DNA of 63,506 nucleotides. Source: Pedobacter agri PB92. GTDB taxonomy: Bacteria > Bacteroidota > Bacteroidia > Sphingobacteriales > Sphingobacteriaceae. Below, one piece after another: positions 44,663 to 54,418 of this stretch; within the stretch, counting starts at the first letter, position 1, and the number at the start of each line of letters is the position of its first letter. A program made the position numbers and the translations under genes. The notes below the pieces were generated by a model, which ran no database searches, was not told the origin of the DNA, and saw nothing but the letters and a program-made list of their open reading frames with translations. Where the stretch lies: NCBI RefSeq assembly GCF_000258495.1, contig NZ_AJLG01000005.1:1-63506 (forward strand). Reading direction: 5' to 3'.

Positions 44663-46951
44663 TCATTGATTGAATTCCTTTAATTCATCAGGAAGCCAAA
44701 CAGGATAATTTTCCTTTTTTACGACAGCTATTGCGGATGCTGAAACCGGGATCTGCCATATTTTAAAGAAATCTGACAGATCTGTCTTCGAAACATGGCT
44801 GATTGTTTTAAACCATAAATTTATTTTTTCTTCATTAGTTTTAGGATATTGATTTTTTGGCAAATTTGCATAAACTTTGTTAGCGCTTTTGATTGGGTCC
44901 CAGCCAAAGTGCTCGATGAGCTCGATATACATGCTCAGCGCTATCCAGGGGTTTTGTTGGAATTTATCATAGCTGGGCTGACTTCTCATATACTGTTTAA
45001 TCTTCTCGATCACGCCCGCTTTGCTGGGTATGTTGTCCTGGTTATGGTACTTACCCAGGTTTAAAACCTGATCATAAATATACATGCTGTAGAGATTGAC
45101 GGTGACTTCACCGAGACCATTGAAATCGAGGTCATGAAACTGGTGTCTATGGCCGAGCTCATGGAAAAGCCCCCAGGATCCTTTTGTTTCAATCTGATCT
45201 TTATCAAGCATAATTCCGGTACTTTCGTCATCATTGGGGACTACAATTTTCGCTGGTGTGGTAAACAATGCCCCGAAAGCTACTTGCTCATCAACGATGA
45301 TTCTTTCCGGGTATAATCTTTTCCGGTTGATCATCCGAAGATCGGCATCAGCATCCATTACCTGATCATAGAACTTCATCAGCGCAGTTGGATTTTTGAG
45401 TTGCCTGATCCGGTCAGCTGGAACAGCAAACACAATCTTGTCTGTGGCCAGTTCTGCCCAGGGTGCCGGGTAGTCTTTGATTGTCTGGTTCCATGTACTG
45501 TCATCGGTCACACCGAGTTTGTAATAAGGGGCGTTTACGGCTCCGATGACTTTTAGCGAAATAGATTTTAATTTTGTGGTGTCTGATATGTTGACCATCA
45601 GTAACCCGCCGTACGGGGAATAAATCCGTGTGGTATCTTGATTCAGTTCGAAATTTCTGGTCAGGTTGAATCCAATCCTCACCAGGTGATCCGCACCACT
45701 GGCGAGGTCATCGTCATGAAGACCGATCTGGGCTTTAAGTTTCTGTGAGCGATATTTTTTATCTACAATTATTTTAACTACTTCTCCGGCTGGAATATAC
45801 AGACCAGTGCTATGTGGGCGGTAATAGGCCGAATGCGGTTCGAAAAGTCCCTGTTTGCCTACTTGCACATTGATGTTTAAATTTTTAGTGACTCTTGGAG
45901 CAGTATCTGGTACCACTCCCGGAAAGTCTTCATGTCCGGCTATTTTAGCTTTTGTTCCATATTTCATTTTTAATTGTGACTCCTGAATATTACCCGAGAT
46001 CAGGTAGGCCATTTTTTTCTTTGGCGAAGATAAACCCAGTGGGCTTTTTGGTGTCGGGCGGTAGAATGTATCGGGGATCCCGTAAAATTCTTTCAGCCGT
46101 TTTACAATCAGGGTGTGTTCGTCATTGTATTCGGTACTAAAATATAAGGTAGGTTTGACGAACCAGATAAACGAGTAGTAGTCTCGTGGATTTTCGGTGT
46201 ATTGAAGCGTTAAAGAGCACTCAGGTATGGTATTGATATGAAGATAGGGTGGAGCTTGATCTATAGAAATAAGGTTATTGTTCCAGCTGGAACGGAGGGT
46301 CATATCAAGATTAATTATTCCCGCTTTAGCTAATAAAGTATTTAGTTTTGGAAAAACCTCAGCATCCTTTTCGCGGATTTTGATACTTTCGATTGGTGAG
46401 GCTACGACAAGTGTTCCCCCCGCTCTGACGAATTTTTCCAGGGTCTGCAACTGTAGCGAGTCATTGATATCTGCTGAGAGAAAAAGTGTTTTGATATCCT
46501 TTGTCAGTTGGAGGCTCCCTAGATTTCTCACCTCAAACTTCTTCGCCGTCAGGTAATCTGCAAGATCGTGGTTCTGTTGATTAAAAACGGCAATGTTCCC
46601 TGTTGCGATTTTTAAGGTGTTTTGAATTATTTTAACAACGGAAGGGTTCTTCAGAAGGTGTTTCTCAAAATAGGCTGTTGAACCAAATGCCAGTATTTTA
46701 CCGCTGCCCAGGCTGGAAGCAACGATAGCATTTGCCTTCAGGTTGAATATACCCAGATTGATTGTCCCTATTATTTCCGGTTTTTCATCAATAGCTAAAA
46801 ACGTGGAGGTAAATCTTGTTGAATCCGGAAGCGGCAGATTCGAAATGTCTTTTGTAATAACTGATTTTAAAGTAGGTGCAGTCTGGCAAATTCCTGCGGT
46901 CAGGTTTACAATAAAAAGTATGCTAAATAGGAGATACAAGCGTTTCATCAC
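44663..46951 (-). CDS. Secreted M60-like (enhancin-type) zinc metallopeptidase
   Basis: 762 residues with a signal peptide (residues 1-22). The peptidase M60 domain has HELGH at 597-601, followed by GLGEVTVNLYS, whose Glu (about 614) is the third ligand, and NPWIALSMYIELIEHFGW. Before it, HSTGLYIPAGEVVKI is the characteristic M60 N-terminal beta-sandwich entrance. M60 enzymes cleave mucin-type glycoproteins in other Bacteroidota. The N-terminal ~300 residues have LGSGKILAFGS and GGTLVVASPIESI, resembling a glutamine-amidotransferase-like/ThuA-type fold, an inference. It follows the regulator gene in convergent orientation. Confidence 0.85.
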   Translation of the reverse strand: MMKRLYLLFSILFIVNLTAGICQTAPTLKSVITKDISNLPLPDSTRFTSTFLAIDEKPEIIGTINLGIFNLKANAIVASSLGSGKILAFGSTAYFEKHLLKNPSVVKIIQNTLKIATGNIAVFNQQNHDLADYLTAKKFEVRNLGSLQLTKDIKTLFLSADINDSLQLQTLEKFVRAGGTLVVASPIESIKIREKDAEVFPKLNTLLAKAGIINLDMTLRSSWNNNLISIDQAPPYLHINTIPECSLTLQYTENPRDYYSFIWFVKPTLYFSTEYNDEHTLIVKRLKEFYGIPDTFYRPTPKSPLGLSSPKKKMAYLISGNIQESQLKMKYGTKAKIAGHEDFPGVVPDTAPRVTKNLNINVQVGKQGLFEPHSAYYRPHSTGLYIPAGEVVKIIVDKKYRSQKLKAQIGLHDDDLASGADHLVRIGFNLTRNFELNQDTTRIYSPYGGLLMVNISDTTKLKSISLKVIGAVNAPYYKLGVTDDSTWNQTIKDYPAPWAELATDKIVFAVPADRIRQLKNPTALMKFYDQVMDADADLRMINRKRLYPERIIVDEQVAFGALFTTPAKIVVPNDDESTGIMLDKDQIETKGSWGLFHELGHRHQFHDLDFNGLGEVTVNLYSMYIYDQVLNLGKYHNQDNIPSKAGVIEKIKQYMRSQPSYDKFQQNPWIALSMYIELIEHFGWDPIKSANKVYANLPKNQYPKTNEEKINLWFKTISHVSKTDLSDFFKIWQIPVSASAIAVVKKENYPVWLPDELKEFNQ

Positions 46952-47038
46952 AATATTTTTTTTTCTAAAATAGCGATAATAAATCCTTTTAGTAAGCGTG
47001 TATTGCCAGGTTAACGATATTTAACATTTCAATCCATT

Positions 47039-47404
47039 TCAGAGTTTTCTGGCATGTATAGTCCGGCCTTGTATCAGGATCAGCTCTTTTATTTTTCCGT
47101 TTTCATCTTTAACGAATTCTATGGTTCCGTTGATTTCTTTGGAGAAGAACTTGGTCTGGCTTTCAGGCAGGGCTTCTATTTTTGGCTGACCGGTGGCCTG
47201 TGCAAAAAGACGTTTGCCCTGCTTTGTGATGGTGAGGATAAAATTGGGCATGAGTTCGTATCGTCCGGTATAACTTTCCAGCAGTGATTCGGGAACATCG
47301 CTTATATTCATTACTTTAGTTTGGTAAAGGCCTTTGAAGCTGTAAACTTTAGCGATGCTGTTGATGATTTCGGGGATGATGGCACCATTATCCGAATTAA
47401 CCAT
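47039..47404 (-). CDS. Serine hydrolase, C-terminal fragment
   Basis: 121 residues in the frame that continues the upstream serine hydrolase: MVNSDNGAIIPEIINSIAKV, then a lipocalin-like beta-barrel segment (YTGRYELMPNFILTITKQGK) typical of the tail found in many Bacteroidota class-C beta-lactamase-like proteins. The true join is NGLAIMVNSDNG; the upstream frame reads GTALQLWLIR because one A is missing near 47418-47419. Confidence 0.85.
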   Translation of the reverse strand: MVNSDNGAIIPEIINSIAKVYSFKGLYQTKVMNISDVPESLLESYTGRYELMPNFILTITKQGKRLFAQATGQPKIEALPESQTKFFSKEINGTIEFVKDENGKIKELILIQGRTIHARKL

Positions 47405-48540
47405 AATTGCAAGGCCGTTCCGCCTTCCAGGCTACCGTAGTAGGCGGACTGGAATCCGTAATTGGAGCCGCCATGTCCAAAATACGCGGTGCTGTCAGGA
47501 GATTCAATGAAAACGCCGAGGGCGGATCCATTGCTGTTGGCGTAGGGCGTCAGGCGAATTCTGGTGTCGGATTGATTTAAGACTTTGCTGGATTTACCCT
47601 GGTAAGCCAGCTGGGTTTCGATGATGTATTTAGCCAGATCAGATGGATTGGTCCATAGTCCGGCAGCTGCCTGCTCGGGGTAAACGTGGTGTTTCCCTTT
47701 AATAGCTGAACCATCTGCCAGATACCCGGTGGCGAGATGTCGTTTTTTGTTGTCTAGTGGCGGCTGGGCAAAAGTGCTTTCGTTCATGTCCAGGGATTTA
47801 AGGATAGTTTGGTTCAAATAATCCTGATAAGGTTTACCGGTAAGGTCGGTTAAGAGTTGCTGGGTGATGGTCGTTCCCCCTCCGGAATACTGCATTTTTT
47901 CTCCGGGCGCAAATTGAGACCGTACCGGATCAGAGTTCGCTGGCTTTGTGCCGTTGAGTATCTGGATTGTATTGGGTAAAGGTGCGTCAATCTGATAGCC
48001 ACCAAATCCGTGGACGCTGAGGCCTGCGGTATGGCTGAGTAGGTTAGCGGTATTGATTTTTTTACCTTTGGAAAGAGAGTCGTACGGGAATTTCCAGTTT
48101 TTGAGGTAGGTATTGACGTCGGTATAAAGGTCTAACTTTTTATCATGAAAGAGCTTAATGATGGCCAGGGCATTGAAAGATTTGCTGATGGAAGCAGCCT
48201 GAAAAAGGGTATTTATCGTTGCTTTAGTCTGGGTAGCGGAATCGGCCATGCCATAAGCTTTGGCAAAATCAACTTTATAATCTTTGATGACTGCGATGCT
48301 TAGGGCTTTGATATTGTAATGTCTCATTTGCTCCTGAAGATTCATTGGTTTTTCTCCGCCGATAAGGGTTTTGCCGGTGAGGTTGTTTTCCACCTGAACA
48401 ATCCTTTCGTTCGGGACCTGCTGAGCAGAGGCAAGCAAAACGCATAAGCCTAATAAGATGGTGAAAAGGCCGGTAAGAAGGATGGGATTTGCATTAGGGG
48501 TCCTTATCATTTTGAAGTTGACGTTGAGCGTATGTTTCAT
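47311..48540 (-). CDS. Class C beta-lactamase-like serine hydrolase, secreted (frameshifted)
   Basis: 409 residues as read, ~500 when repaired. Signal sequence (transmembrane residues ~20-39, cleavage LASAQ). The S-x-x-K motif is Ser117-Ile-Ser-Lys120 (AASISKS), followed by the YSG motif (MQYSGGG) and HGGSNYG (the KTG-like/H box). Members hydrolyse D-amino acid peptides, esters or beta-lactams; an esterase or peptidase role is more likely here. An in-frame ATG at 48510 (MIRTPN) is an alternative start. The frame is broken at 47418-47419 by a missing A, giving an artificial C-terminus. Confidence 0.85.
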   Translation of the reverse strand: MKHTLNVNFKMIRTPNANPILLTGLFTILLGLCVLLASAQQVPNERIVQVENNLTGKTLIGGEKPMNLQEQMRHYNIKALSIAVIKDYKVDFAKAYGMADSATQTKATINTLFQAASISKSFNALAIIKLFHDKKLDLYTDVNTYLKNWKFPYDSLSKGKKINTANLLSHTAGLSVHGFGGYQIDAPLPNTIQILNGTKPANSDPVRSQFAPGEKMQYSGGGTTITQQLLTDLTGKPYQDYLNQTILKSLDMNESTFAQPPLDNKKRHLATGYLADGSAIKGKHHVYPEQAAAGLWTNPSDLAKYIIETQLAYQGKSSKVLNQSDTRIRLTPYANSNGSALGVFIESPDSTAYFGHGGSNYGFQSAYYGSLEGGTALQLWLIRIMVPSSPKSSTASLKFTASKAFTKLK

Positions 48541-48782
48541 AAGTATTTATTGCCTAAGGCTAAGCTAAGCAATTATTGGCTTCAAGTTGCACTTAATTTT
48601 TTTCGGTGTAGAATCAATGGAATGAATAGCGGTGCTGCTGGTGGCGATATTTGATGAATGGCCTCTCGTATAGTAAGTACTTGTGGTGATTAAGAAAATA
48701 CAGGTTAAAATTATTATGGCTCATTTTCAGGGCTTTACTTTTTCAGGCTTGCGCAGATGGAAACTGCTTTTATTTTTGCGCT

Positions 48783-49097
48783 ATGACTGTAACTGTACTG
48801 GCCATACTGGAGACTGATTTTAAGCCGGAAAAGAATTTAGCGAAGGTAATGAACGATCGTTTGATGCGGACGGCAAGAGATCTTCAGGAGGTTCATTTCA
48901 AACCGTTATCGGGCAGGGGTTTTTCTTCTGATGATCTGGTAGTGTATATCAGTTATAATCCCAAATATAAAATCCGTTTCCGGATTGTGAATGATGTTCC
49001 CGCTGATATCGAATATTTTGTGGCCGAGTGTTGCGGAAGGTTGGGTTATATTCTGTGGAAGGCGAATGCGATCGGGGTGAGCAGGGCGGACCTTTAA
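48783..49097 (+). CDS. Hypothetical protein, 104 residues
   Basis: Starts MTVTVLAILETDFKPEKNL, with helical (KVMNDRLMRTARDLQEV) and beta segments (LVVYISYNPKYKIRFRIV). It contains a Cys-Cys in VAECCGRLG. No family recognised, no signal peptide. It lies alone between the serine hydrolase and the third susC. Composition is normal for a soluble protein, so I regard it as probably real. Confidence 0.5.
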   Translation: MTVTVLAILETDFKPEKNLAKVMNDRLMRTARDLQEVHFKPLSGRGFSSDDLVVYISYNPKYKIRFRIVNDVPADIEYFVAECCGRLGYILWKANAIGVSRADL

Positions 49098-49557
49098 CAA
49101 ACCTCTACTGACTAAACGGAATCTAAATACCTAGTTTTCATGATCATTATAGCTCACGCTTCCAGGCCGGCCATTTCTATATCTTTTGTGCCAAAAAATA
49201 CCGAAGTTCTCCCTGCAAAGCGCTTACATAGTACTGTTGCGATTACTTTGTCAAGGATGTTTGGAGCCGGCAACATCTCAAGACATATCTGTCTATGAAA
49301 TTTGTATTAAATTAATTTGCTTATCAGGATTAACCCTGGGTTAATTTTTTTTAAAATATTTGTTGCAATTCCTCATCGCTGGTTTGCGATAATCTTATAT
49401 TCTTTCTTCAATTAACTGATTATAAGCGATTTAATCATTAAATAGTGAGACTAAAACTTATTTTCTTTTGGTATTTGTGTTAATATGAGTTTAACATATT
49501 CTTTATCTTAAAAGTGAACCTTTGCGGCAAGGAAAGGATAACTAATTAAAAAAACTG
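49098..49557. other. Leader region of the third SusC/SusD operon
   Basis: About 460 AT-rich bases with no open frame. It should contain the operon promoter, but I could not pick out a credible -33/-7 pair or an operator. Confidence 0.3.
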
Positions 49558-50433
49558 ATGAAGAAAATTTTACATGAAAAGTATAGGAAGCAAAAGTCCT
49601 TTAATCCAATGTGGATTAAAGTAAGCTGTATTCTCATTCTTTTTTTAGCCCAGCCTTTTAGCCTGTTTGCTGGTGGAAAACTGATCTCAAATTACCAAAC
49701 CCAACAAAATGTTACGATTAAAGGTAAAGTGGTTGATGATGCCGATAATCTGCCTTTGCCTGGGGTAACCATAATGGATGGAAACAAAAGGGTATTTGGT
49801 ATTACCAATAACGATGGAGAGTATGCCATTAGCGTGCCTCTGGGAACTGAATTAAATTTCAGTATGTTGGGTTACACGGTAATCAAACGCCTGGTATCGC
49901 AAAATACAGGTATCCTAAACATTCGTTTAAAATCAGGAGACAATATTTTAAATGAAGTTGTGGTAACTGCTTTAGGTATTAAGCGGGAAGAACGTTCACT
50001 AGGCTACGCTACTACGGTTGTAGACAGCACGGCGCTTACCAATGCGGTAGCCAGTAACTGGACTGAAGCCCTTTCGGGTAAGGTTGCTGGTTTAAATTTG
50101 GTGCGCAATAGTGGTCCTGCCGGGTCAAACAAAATTATTCTTCGTGGAGAAAATAACCTTACAGGCGATAACGAGGCTTTAATTGTTATTGATGGTGTGG
50201 TTGCAAGCAGTAGCGCCCGACGCAGCAGTCCAACTGGTGGTGGCGTTTATGGTACTTCGGGCGATATTATGCCTGCAGATTTCGGTAGTGGTTTAAACGA
50301 TTTAAATCCTGATGATATTGAGAACGTAACGGTATTGAAAGGACCTGCAGCTTCTGCCTTGTATGGTCAGAGAGGTGCAAATGGTGCGATCATCATCACG
50401 ACCAAATCAGCAACGCTAGATAGAAAAAACTAG
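49558..50433 (+). CDS. SusC-type TonB-dependent receptor (third pair), N-terminal fragment
   Basis: 291 residues: long signal peptide ending near residue 38, carboxypeptidase-regulatory domain (IKGKVVDDADNLPLPGVTIM), VVVTALGIKREERSLGYATT before the plug, and plug residues through VTVLKGPAASALYGQRGANG and IIITTKSA. The frame stops after RKN because the run of six A at 50424-50429 lacks one base; with seven it continues KKLGITFTSNSAW into the barrel. Confidence 0.92.
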   Translation: MKKILHEKYRKQKSFNPMWIKVSCILILFLAQPFSLFAGGKLISNYQTQQNVTIKGKVVDDADNLPLPGVTIMDGNKRVFGITNNDGEYAISVPLGTELNFSMLGYTVIKRLVSQNTGILNIRLKSGDNILNEVVVTALGIKREERSLGYATTVVDSTALTNAVASNWTEALSGKVAGLNLVRNSGPAGSNKIILRGENNLTGDNEALIVIDGVVASSSARRSSPTGGGVYGTSGDIMPADFGSGLNDLNPDDIENVTVLKGPAASALYGQRGANGAIIITTKSATLDRKN

Positions 50434-52826
50434 GTATTACGTTTACTTCAAATAGTGCGTGGGAAGAGGTAAACAGTGGTCCGGACAGGCAACAGGAATT
50501 CGGAGCAGGTGTTTATGGTAATTCTTATTTTTCATATGGTACAAGTCCTGATGGTCCGAGTACTAATGCTACCAGTTCTACCTGGGGGCCGCCATTTTCT
50601 TTAGGAAGTTCGTTTTATCAATACGACCCTGCAACCAAAGCAAGAGGTGTTGAGCGTACCCCATGGGTGGCTTACGAAGATCCGGTTGATGCTTTTTTTA
50701 CAACGGGGTTCGAGTCGAGCAACTCTTTAAGTTTAGATGGAACTTACAAGGGTGTCGGGTTGCGCCTGTCGGCCAGCCACGGCAATAACGAGTGGATTGT
50801 ACCCAATACAGGTCTGGAAAGAACAACGGTAGCCTTAAATGCAAATACCACAATCGCGAAAAAACTGACCATCAATTTTAAAGGACAATATAGCAACCGG
50901 CATAGTGATAACTTACCGGCCACGGGTTACGGTAATCAGTCGCTAATGTATTGGTTTATGTTTGCGCAACCAAACGTAAACGTAGATTGGTACAGGGATT
51001 ATTGGGCTCCAGGAAGAGAACTATTGCAATTCCAAAATATTACGACAACGAATCCCGAAAGTCCTTATGCAATTTCAGAGCAATATCTGAACGGGCAACG
51101 AAGGAATGGGTTTTTAGGAAGTTTATCGGCAAACTACAAAATCACATCTGATTTAAGCTTAATGGTAAGGGCATCTGGTGATTTAAACAATGATGTGCGT
51201 GAAACCAAACGTCCATGGGATGCTTCAGGAAATAAATTTGCACAGGGTTCATTCAGGTTGGCTAACATCCGCTCGTATGAAATCAGTGCTGATTTCATGT
51301 TGAGATACAATAAAAAAATTGGTAAAGATTTCCAGGTTACTGCAACCGTCGGCGGAAGCCAGCTGCGTAACAGCTATAACAGGTTGGAAACACGTGCCGA
51401 TGGATTAATTATTCCAGGTGTTTACGATTTGAATAACAATAGAAGCCCTTTAGTTTATGCCCCTGATACGGCCAGATATAGAATCAACAGTTTTTATGGA
51501 ACAGGATCACTAGCCTACAAAAATTATCTTTATTTGGATATTACGGCTCGCCAGGATTGGAACAGTACCTTGGCAACCATTACCAGAACAGATAATGTTG
51601 GCTTTTTCTACCCATCTGCAAGTTTGGCCTTTATTGCCTCAGATTTCTGGAAACTTCCAGCATCAATCAGCTATGCTAAATTAAGAGGTTCAATTGCTCA
51701 GGTAGGTAGTGGAAGTACAACACCTTTCAGAACAGAGTATACATATCTTTCGGCAGCCGATGGAATTTATCCGGATGGTGCATTGAACAATACCAGAATT
51801 CTGCCAAATCCAAATTTAAAACCTTTAATAACAACTACGGTAGAATTGGGATTAGACTTAAGGTTGTTTAAAAACCGACTGAACTTCGATCTAGCAGTAT
51901 ACTCTGGAAACACTAAAAATCAAATTCTGAATCGAATTGTAGATAAATCAACTGGTTACAATGTACAGGTAGTGAACATTGGACGGGTAGATAATAAAGG
52001 AATCGAGTTAGCTGTAAATGGTACACCAGTTCAAACTAAAAACTTTAAATGGACACTGAACGGAACTTTTACTGCAAACAGAAACAAAATTAAAGAGTTA
52101 GCAGATAGTTCTTTGGTGTTGAGAACAGGTGCTTTGGGTAGCGGCCAGGTAGTGGCCAATGTTGGTGGAAGCATGGGCGACATTTTTGGAAGAGGGTACC
52201 TTCGTGCACCTGATGGACAAATTGTTTACAATCCAAGTACTGGTGTAGCCTTGGAAAATCCGGATTTAATTTATTTAGGCAATACCACTCCGCAGTTCAG
52301 ATTTAGTTTTGGAACGGGAGTAACGTATAAACAATTTAGCTTATCTGCATTGTTCGATGCGCAATTGGGCGCTGTTGGTCATTCCTTAACTTTCTCAAGA
52401 ATGGCCTCATTAGGAAAACATGCCATTACCGTTCCAGGACGATACAATGGTGTAATTGGTGATGGCGTGCTGCAAAATGCTGATGGAACCTACCGTAAGA
52501 ATGATGTGATTGCTACTGATATTGCGGCATATTACGAATCCCTTTATGGAAGTGGCCAGGCAGAAGGCAGTATCTTCAAAACGGATTATTTGAAATTCAG
52601 AGAGGCTAACCTTACCTACACATTCGCTAACAAATTCACTAAGAAATTGGGCCTGAACAAATTATCGTTAGGGGTTTACGGTCGTAACTTATTTATCTGG
52701 TCGGAGTGGCCAGCCTTCGATCCGGAATTTGGAACACTTGCCGGTTCTGATATTGTACAGGGCTTTGAAGTGGGGCAATTGCCTTCGACCAGAACTTATG
52801 GTGCCCGTTTAGTTGTCGGTCTTTAA
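50430..52826 (+). CDS. SusC-type TonB-dependent receptor (third pair), barrel fragment
   Basis: The frame is open from the frameshift at 50424-50429 to 52826; the first ATG in it is at 50667. It encodes the C-terminal ~800 residues: barrel strands from EEVNSGPDRQQEFGAGVYGN to the terminal TRTYGARLVVGL. Total protein ~1,089 residues, a normal SusC length. The partner SusD starts 12 bases later. This pair belongs to the SusD-like_2 branch and is followed by a DUF5689 protein and a phosphoesterase. Confidence 0.92.
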   Translation, partial: LGITFTSNSAWEEVNSGPDRQQEFGAGVYGNSYFSYGTSPDGPSTNATSSTWGPPFSLGSSFYQYDPATKARGVERTPWVAYEDPVDAFFTTGFESSNSLSLDGTYKGVGLRLSASHGNNEWIVPNTGLERTTVALNANTTIAKKLTINFKGQYSNRHSDNLPATGYGNQSLMYWFMFAQPNVNVDWYRDYWAPGRELLQFQNITTTNPESPYAISEQYLNGQRRNGFLGSLSANYKITSDLSLMVRASGDLNNDVRETKRPWDASGNKFAQGSFRLANIRSYEISADFMLRYNKKIGKDFQVTATVGGSQLRNSYNRLETRADGLIIPGVYDLNNNRSPLVYAPDTARYRINSFYGTGSLAYKNYLYLDITARQDWNSTLATITRTDNVGFFYPSASLAFIASDFWKLPASISYAKLRGSIAQVGSGSTTPFRTEYTYLSAADGIYPDGALNNTRILPNPNLKPLITTTVELGLDLRLFKNRLNFDLAVYSGNTKNQILNRIVDKSTGYNVQVVNIGRVDNKGIELAVNGTPVQTKNFKWTLNGTFTANRNKIKELADSSLVLRTGALGSGQVVANVGGSMGDIFGRGYLRAPDGQIVYNPSTGVALENPDLIYLGNTTPQFRFSFGTGVTYKQFSLSALFDAQLGAVGHSLTFSRMASLGKHAITVPGRYNGVIGDGVLQNADGTYRKNDVIATDIAAYYESLYGSGQAEGSIFKTDYLKFREANLTYTFANKFTKKLGLNKLSLGVYGRNLFIWSEWPAFDPEFGTLAGSDIVQGFEVGQLPSTRTYGARLVVGL

Positions 52827-52838
52827 TCTATAGATATC

Positions 52839-54401
52839 ATGAAAAATAATAAAAATATAATCTATTTGCTGTTAACCATTCTTTCCTTATCGACAGTTTC
52901 TTGTACAAAGGATTTTACGGAGGTGAACACAGATCCAATAGGCAGAAGAACTGCTGAAGCACACCAGTTGCTTACTCCCGCACTGGTAAACGTGCTCAAT
53001 GCCAACATGGTGCGCAACTGGAATTTCAATAACCAGTTGATGCAGGTAACGGTTGAAATCAACGATTCTGAAGGCAGGGTATTTCGCTATGATGTACGGA
53101 GAAATCAGGCCGATTATACCTGGAATAACTGGTATACCAACCTAACAGACTTAAGAGATATCTACACCATCGCCAGCCAGCCGGGATCGTTAAATAAATC
53201 TTACCAGGCGATATCACTGATTACACAAAGTTGGGTTTATTCGTTGCTCACTGATACTTATGGTGATGTGCCTTACTCGGATGCGAATTCTGGCAAAGCA
53301 GATATCATGGAGCCCGCATTTGATAAACAACGGGCAATTTATGAAGATATGTTTTTAAAACTTGAGCAGGCTAATCAACTTTTAAAAGAAGGTACTGCCA
53401 TTGTGCCTACCAGTGACCCTGTTTTTAAAGGAGATGTTTCTAAATGGAGACGTTTCGGCAACTCTTTGTACCTAAGGTTGTTATTGCGTGTAGCCGGTAA
53501 GGCTGAAGTTTCGGCAACTACCATCGCCAAGATCAAACAAATGGTAGATACTGCGCCAGCAGAGTATCCGGTGATGGAAAATAATTCCCATACTGCCAAA
53601 ATTTTATGGAACGGAACAAACAGCAGCACCGCTGTATTTTCTTCCCCATTCATGGTTAATATCAGGGCCGTTGATTTTAGAAATATGCCAGTTTGCGATT
53701 TCTTCTTGGGGAAACTGGTAAACTGGGATGATCCTCGTGTTGATCCGGCTTTAGGTACCGCAAGCGTGCCGCGTTTCGGACTTGATAGGGGACCAGATGG
53801 ATGGGTTGGCGTTTCGAGTGGTTATTCCCCAGGATCGGGGGTGGTGCAACAAACGCATTTCAATTCAGATACGGAAAATAAACTGACCTTACAAACCGAC
53901 GTAAACACGGGGATTATCATGAACAGTGCCGAGGTTGCTTTTATAAAAGCTGAAGCTGCGGCTAAAGGATGGATTTCAGGTCCGGTTCAAAACTACTACT
54001 ATAAAGGAATGGCAGATGCAATTAATTACTGGATGCCTACTTACATTACCAATCCTACAGATGCTAATTTTCAGAATTATATTAATACTGCTGGGTTAAC
54101 CTGGGATGCTACTTTGCCATTAGACGCCACTGCTTTTGGGAGCAAAAGCCAGATGGAATCTATTCTGGTACAAAAGTATTATGCAATGTTTCTGGTCGAT
54201 TTTCAACAATGGTTTGAATATAGACGTACAGGGCATCCCATCCTTCCTAAAGGCCCTGGTTTAGTGAACGGCGGACGGATGCCAACCAGGTTAAATTATC
54301 CATTGATTACACAGTCTACCAACCCAACAAGTTACAGAAACGCTGTTGCTGCCCAAGGCGCTGACGACATTAATACATTAGTTTGGTGGCAAAGACCTTA
54401 A
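52839..54401 (+). CDS. SusD-like (SusD/RagB, SusD-like_2 group) lipoprotein (third pair)
   Basis: 520 residues with a lipobox (LSTVSC, Cys around 22). The N-terminal EVNTDPIGRRTAEAHQLLTP and the central QSWVYSLLTDTYGDVPYSDA (D-x-Y-G-D-x-P-Y) are the hallmark of the SusD-like_2 subgroup rather than classic starch-type SusD. C-terminal part: VQKYYAMFLVDFQQWFEYRR and TGHP, also conserved. Substrate is not indicated by family alone. The neighbours are a metallophosphoesterase and a DUF5689 protein. Confidence 0.92.
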   Translation: MKNNKNIIYLLLTILSLSTVSCTKDFTEVNTDPIGRRTAEAHQLLTPALVNVLNANMVRNWNFNNQLMQVTVEINDSEGRVFRYDVRRNQADYTWNNWYTNLTDLRDIYTIASQPGSLNKSYQAISLITQSWVYSLLTDTYGDVPYSDANSGKADIMEPAFDKQRAIYEDMFLKLEQANQLLKEGTAIVPTSDPVFKGDVSKWRRFGNSLYLRLLLRVAGKAEVSATTIAKIKQMVDTAPAEYPVMENNSHTAKILWNGTNSSTAVFSSPFMVNIRAVDFRNMPVCDFFLGKLVNWDDPRVDPALGTASVPRFGLDRGPDGWVGVSSGYSPGSGVVQQTHFNSDTENKLTLQTDVNTGIIMNSAEVAFIKAEAAAKGWISGPVQNYYYKGMADAINYWMPTYITNPTDANFQNYINTAGLTWDATLPLDATAFGSKSQMESILVQKYYAMFLVDFQQWFEYRRTGHPILPKGPGLVNGGRMPTRLNYPLITQSTNPTSYRNAVAAQGADDINTLVWWQRP

Positions 54402-54418
54402 GCTCAATTTTATCAGAT

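Noticed and set aside
45952..46973. Several plus-strand open frames inside the M60 peptidase gene
   Set aside because: They lie antisense to a 762-residue protein with HELGH motif and signal peptide and have no recognisable domains.
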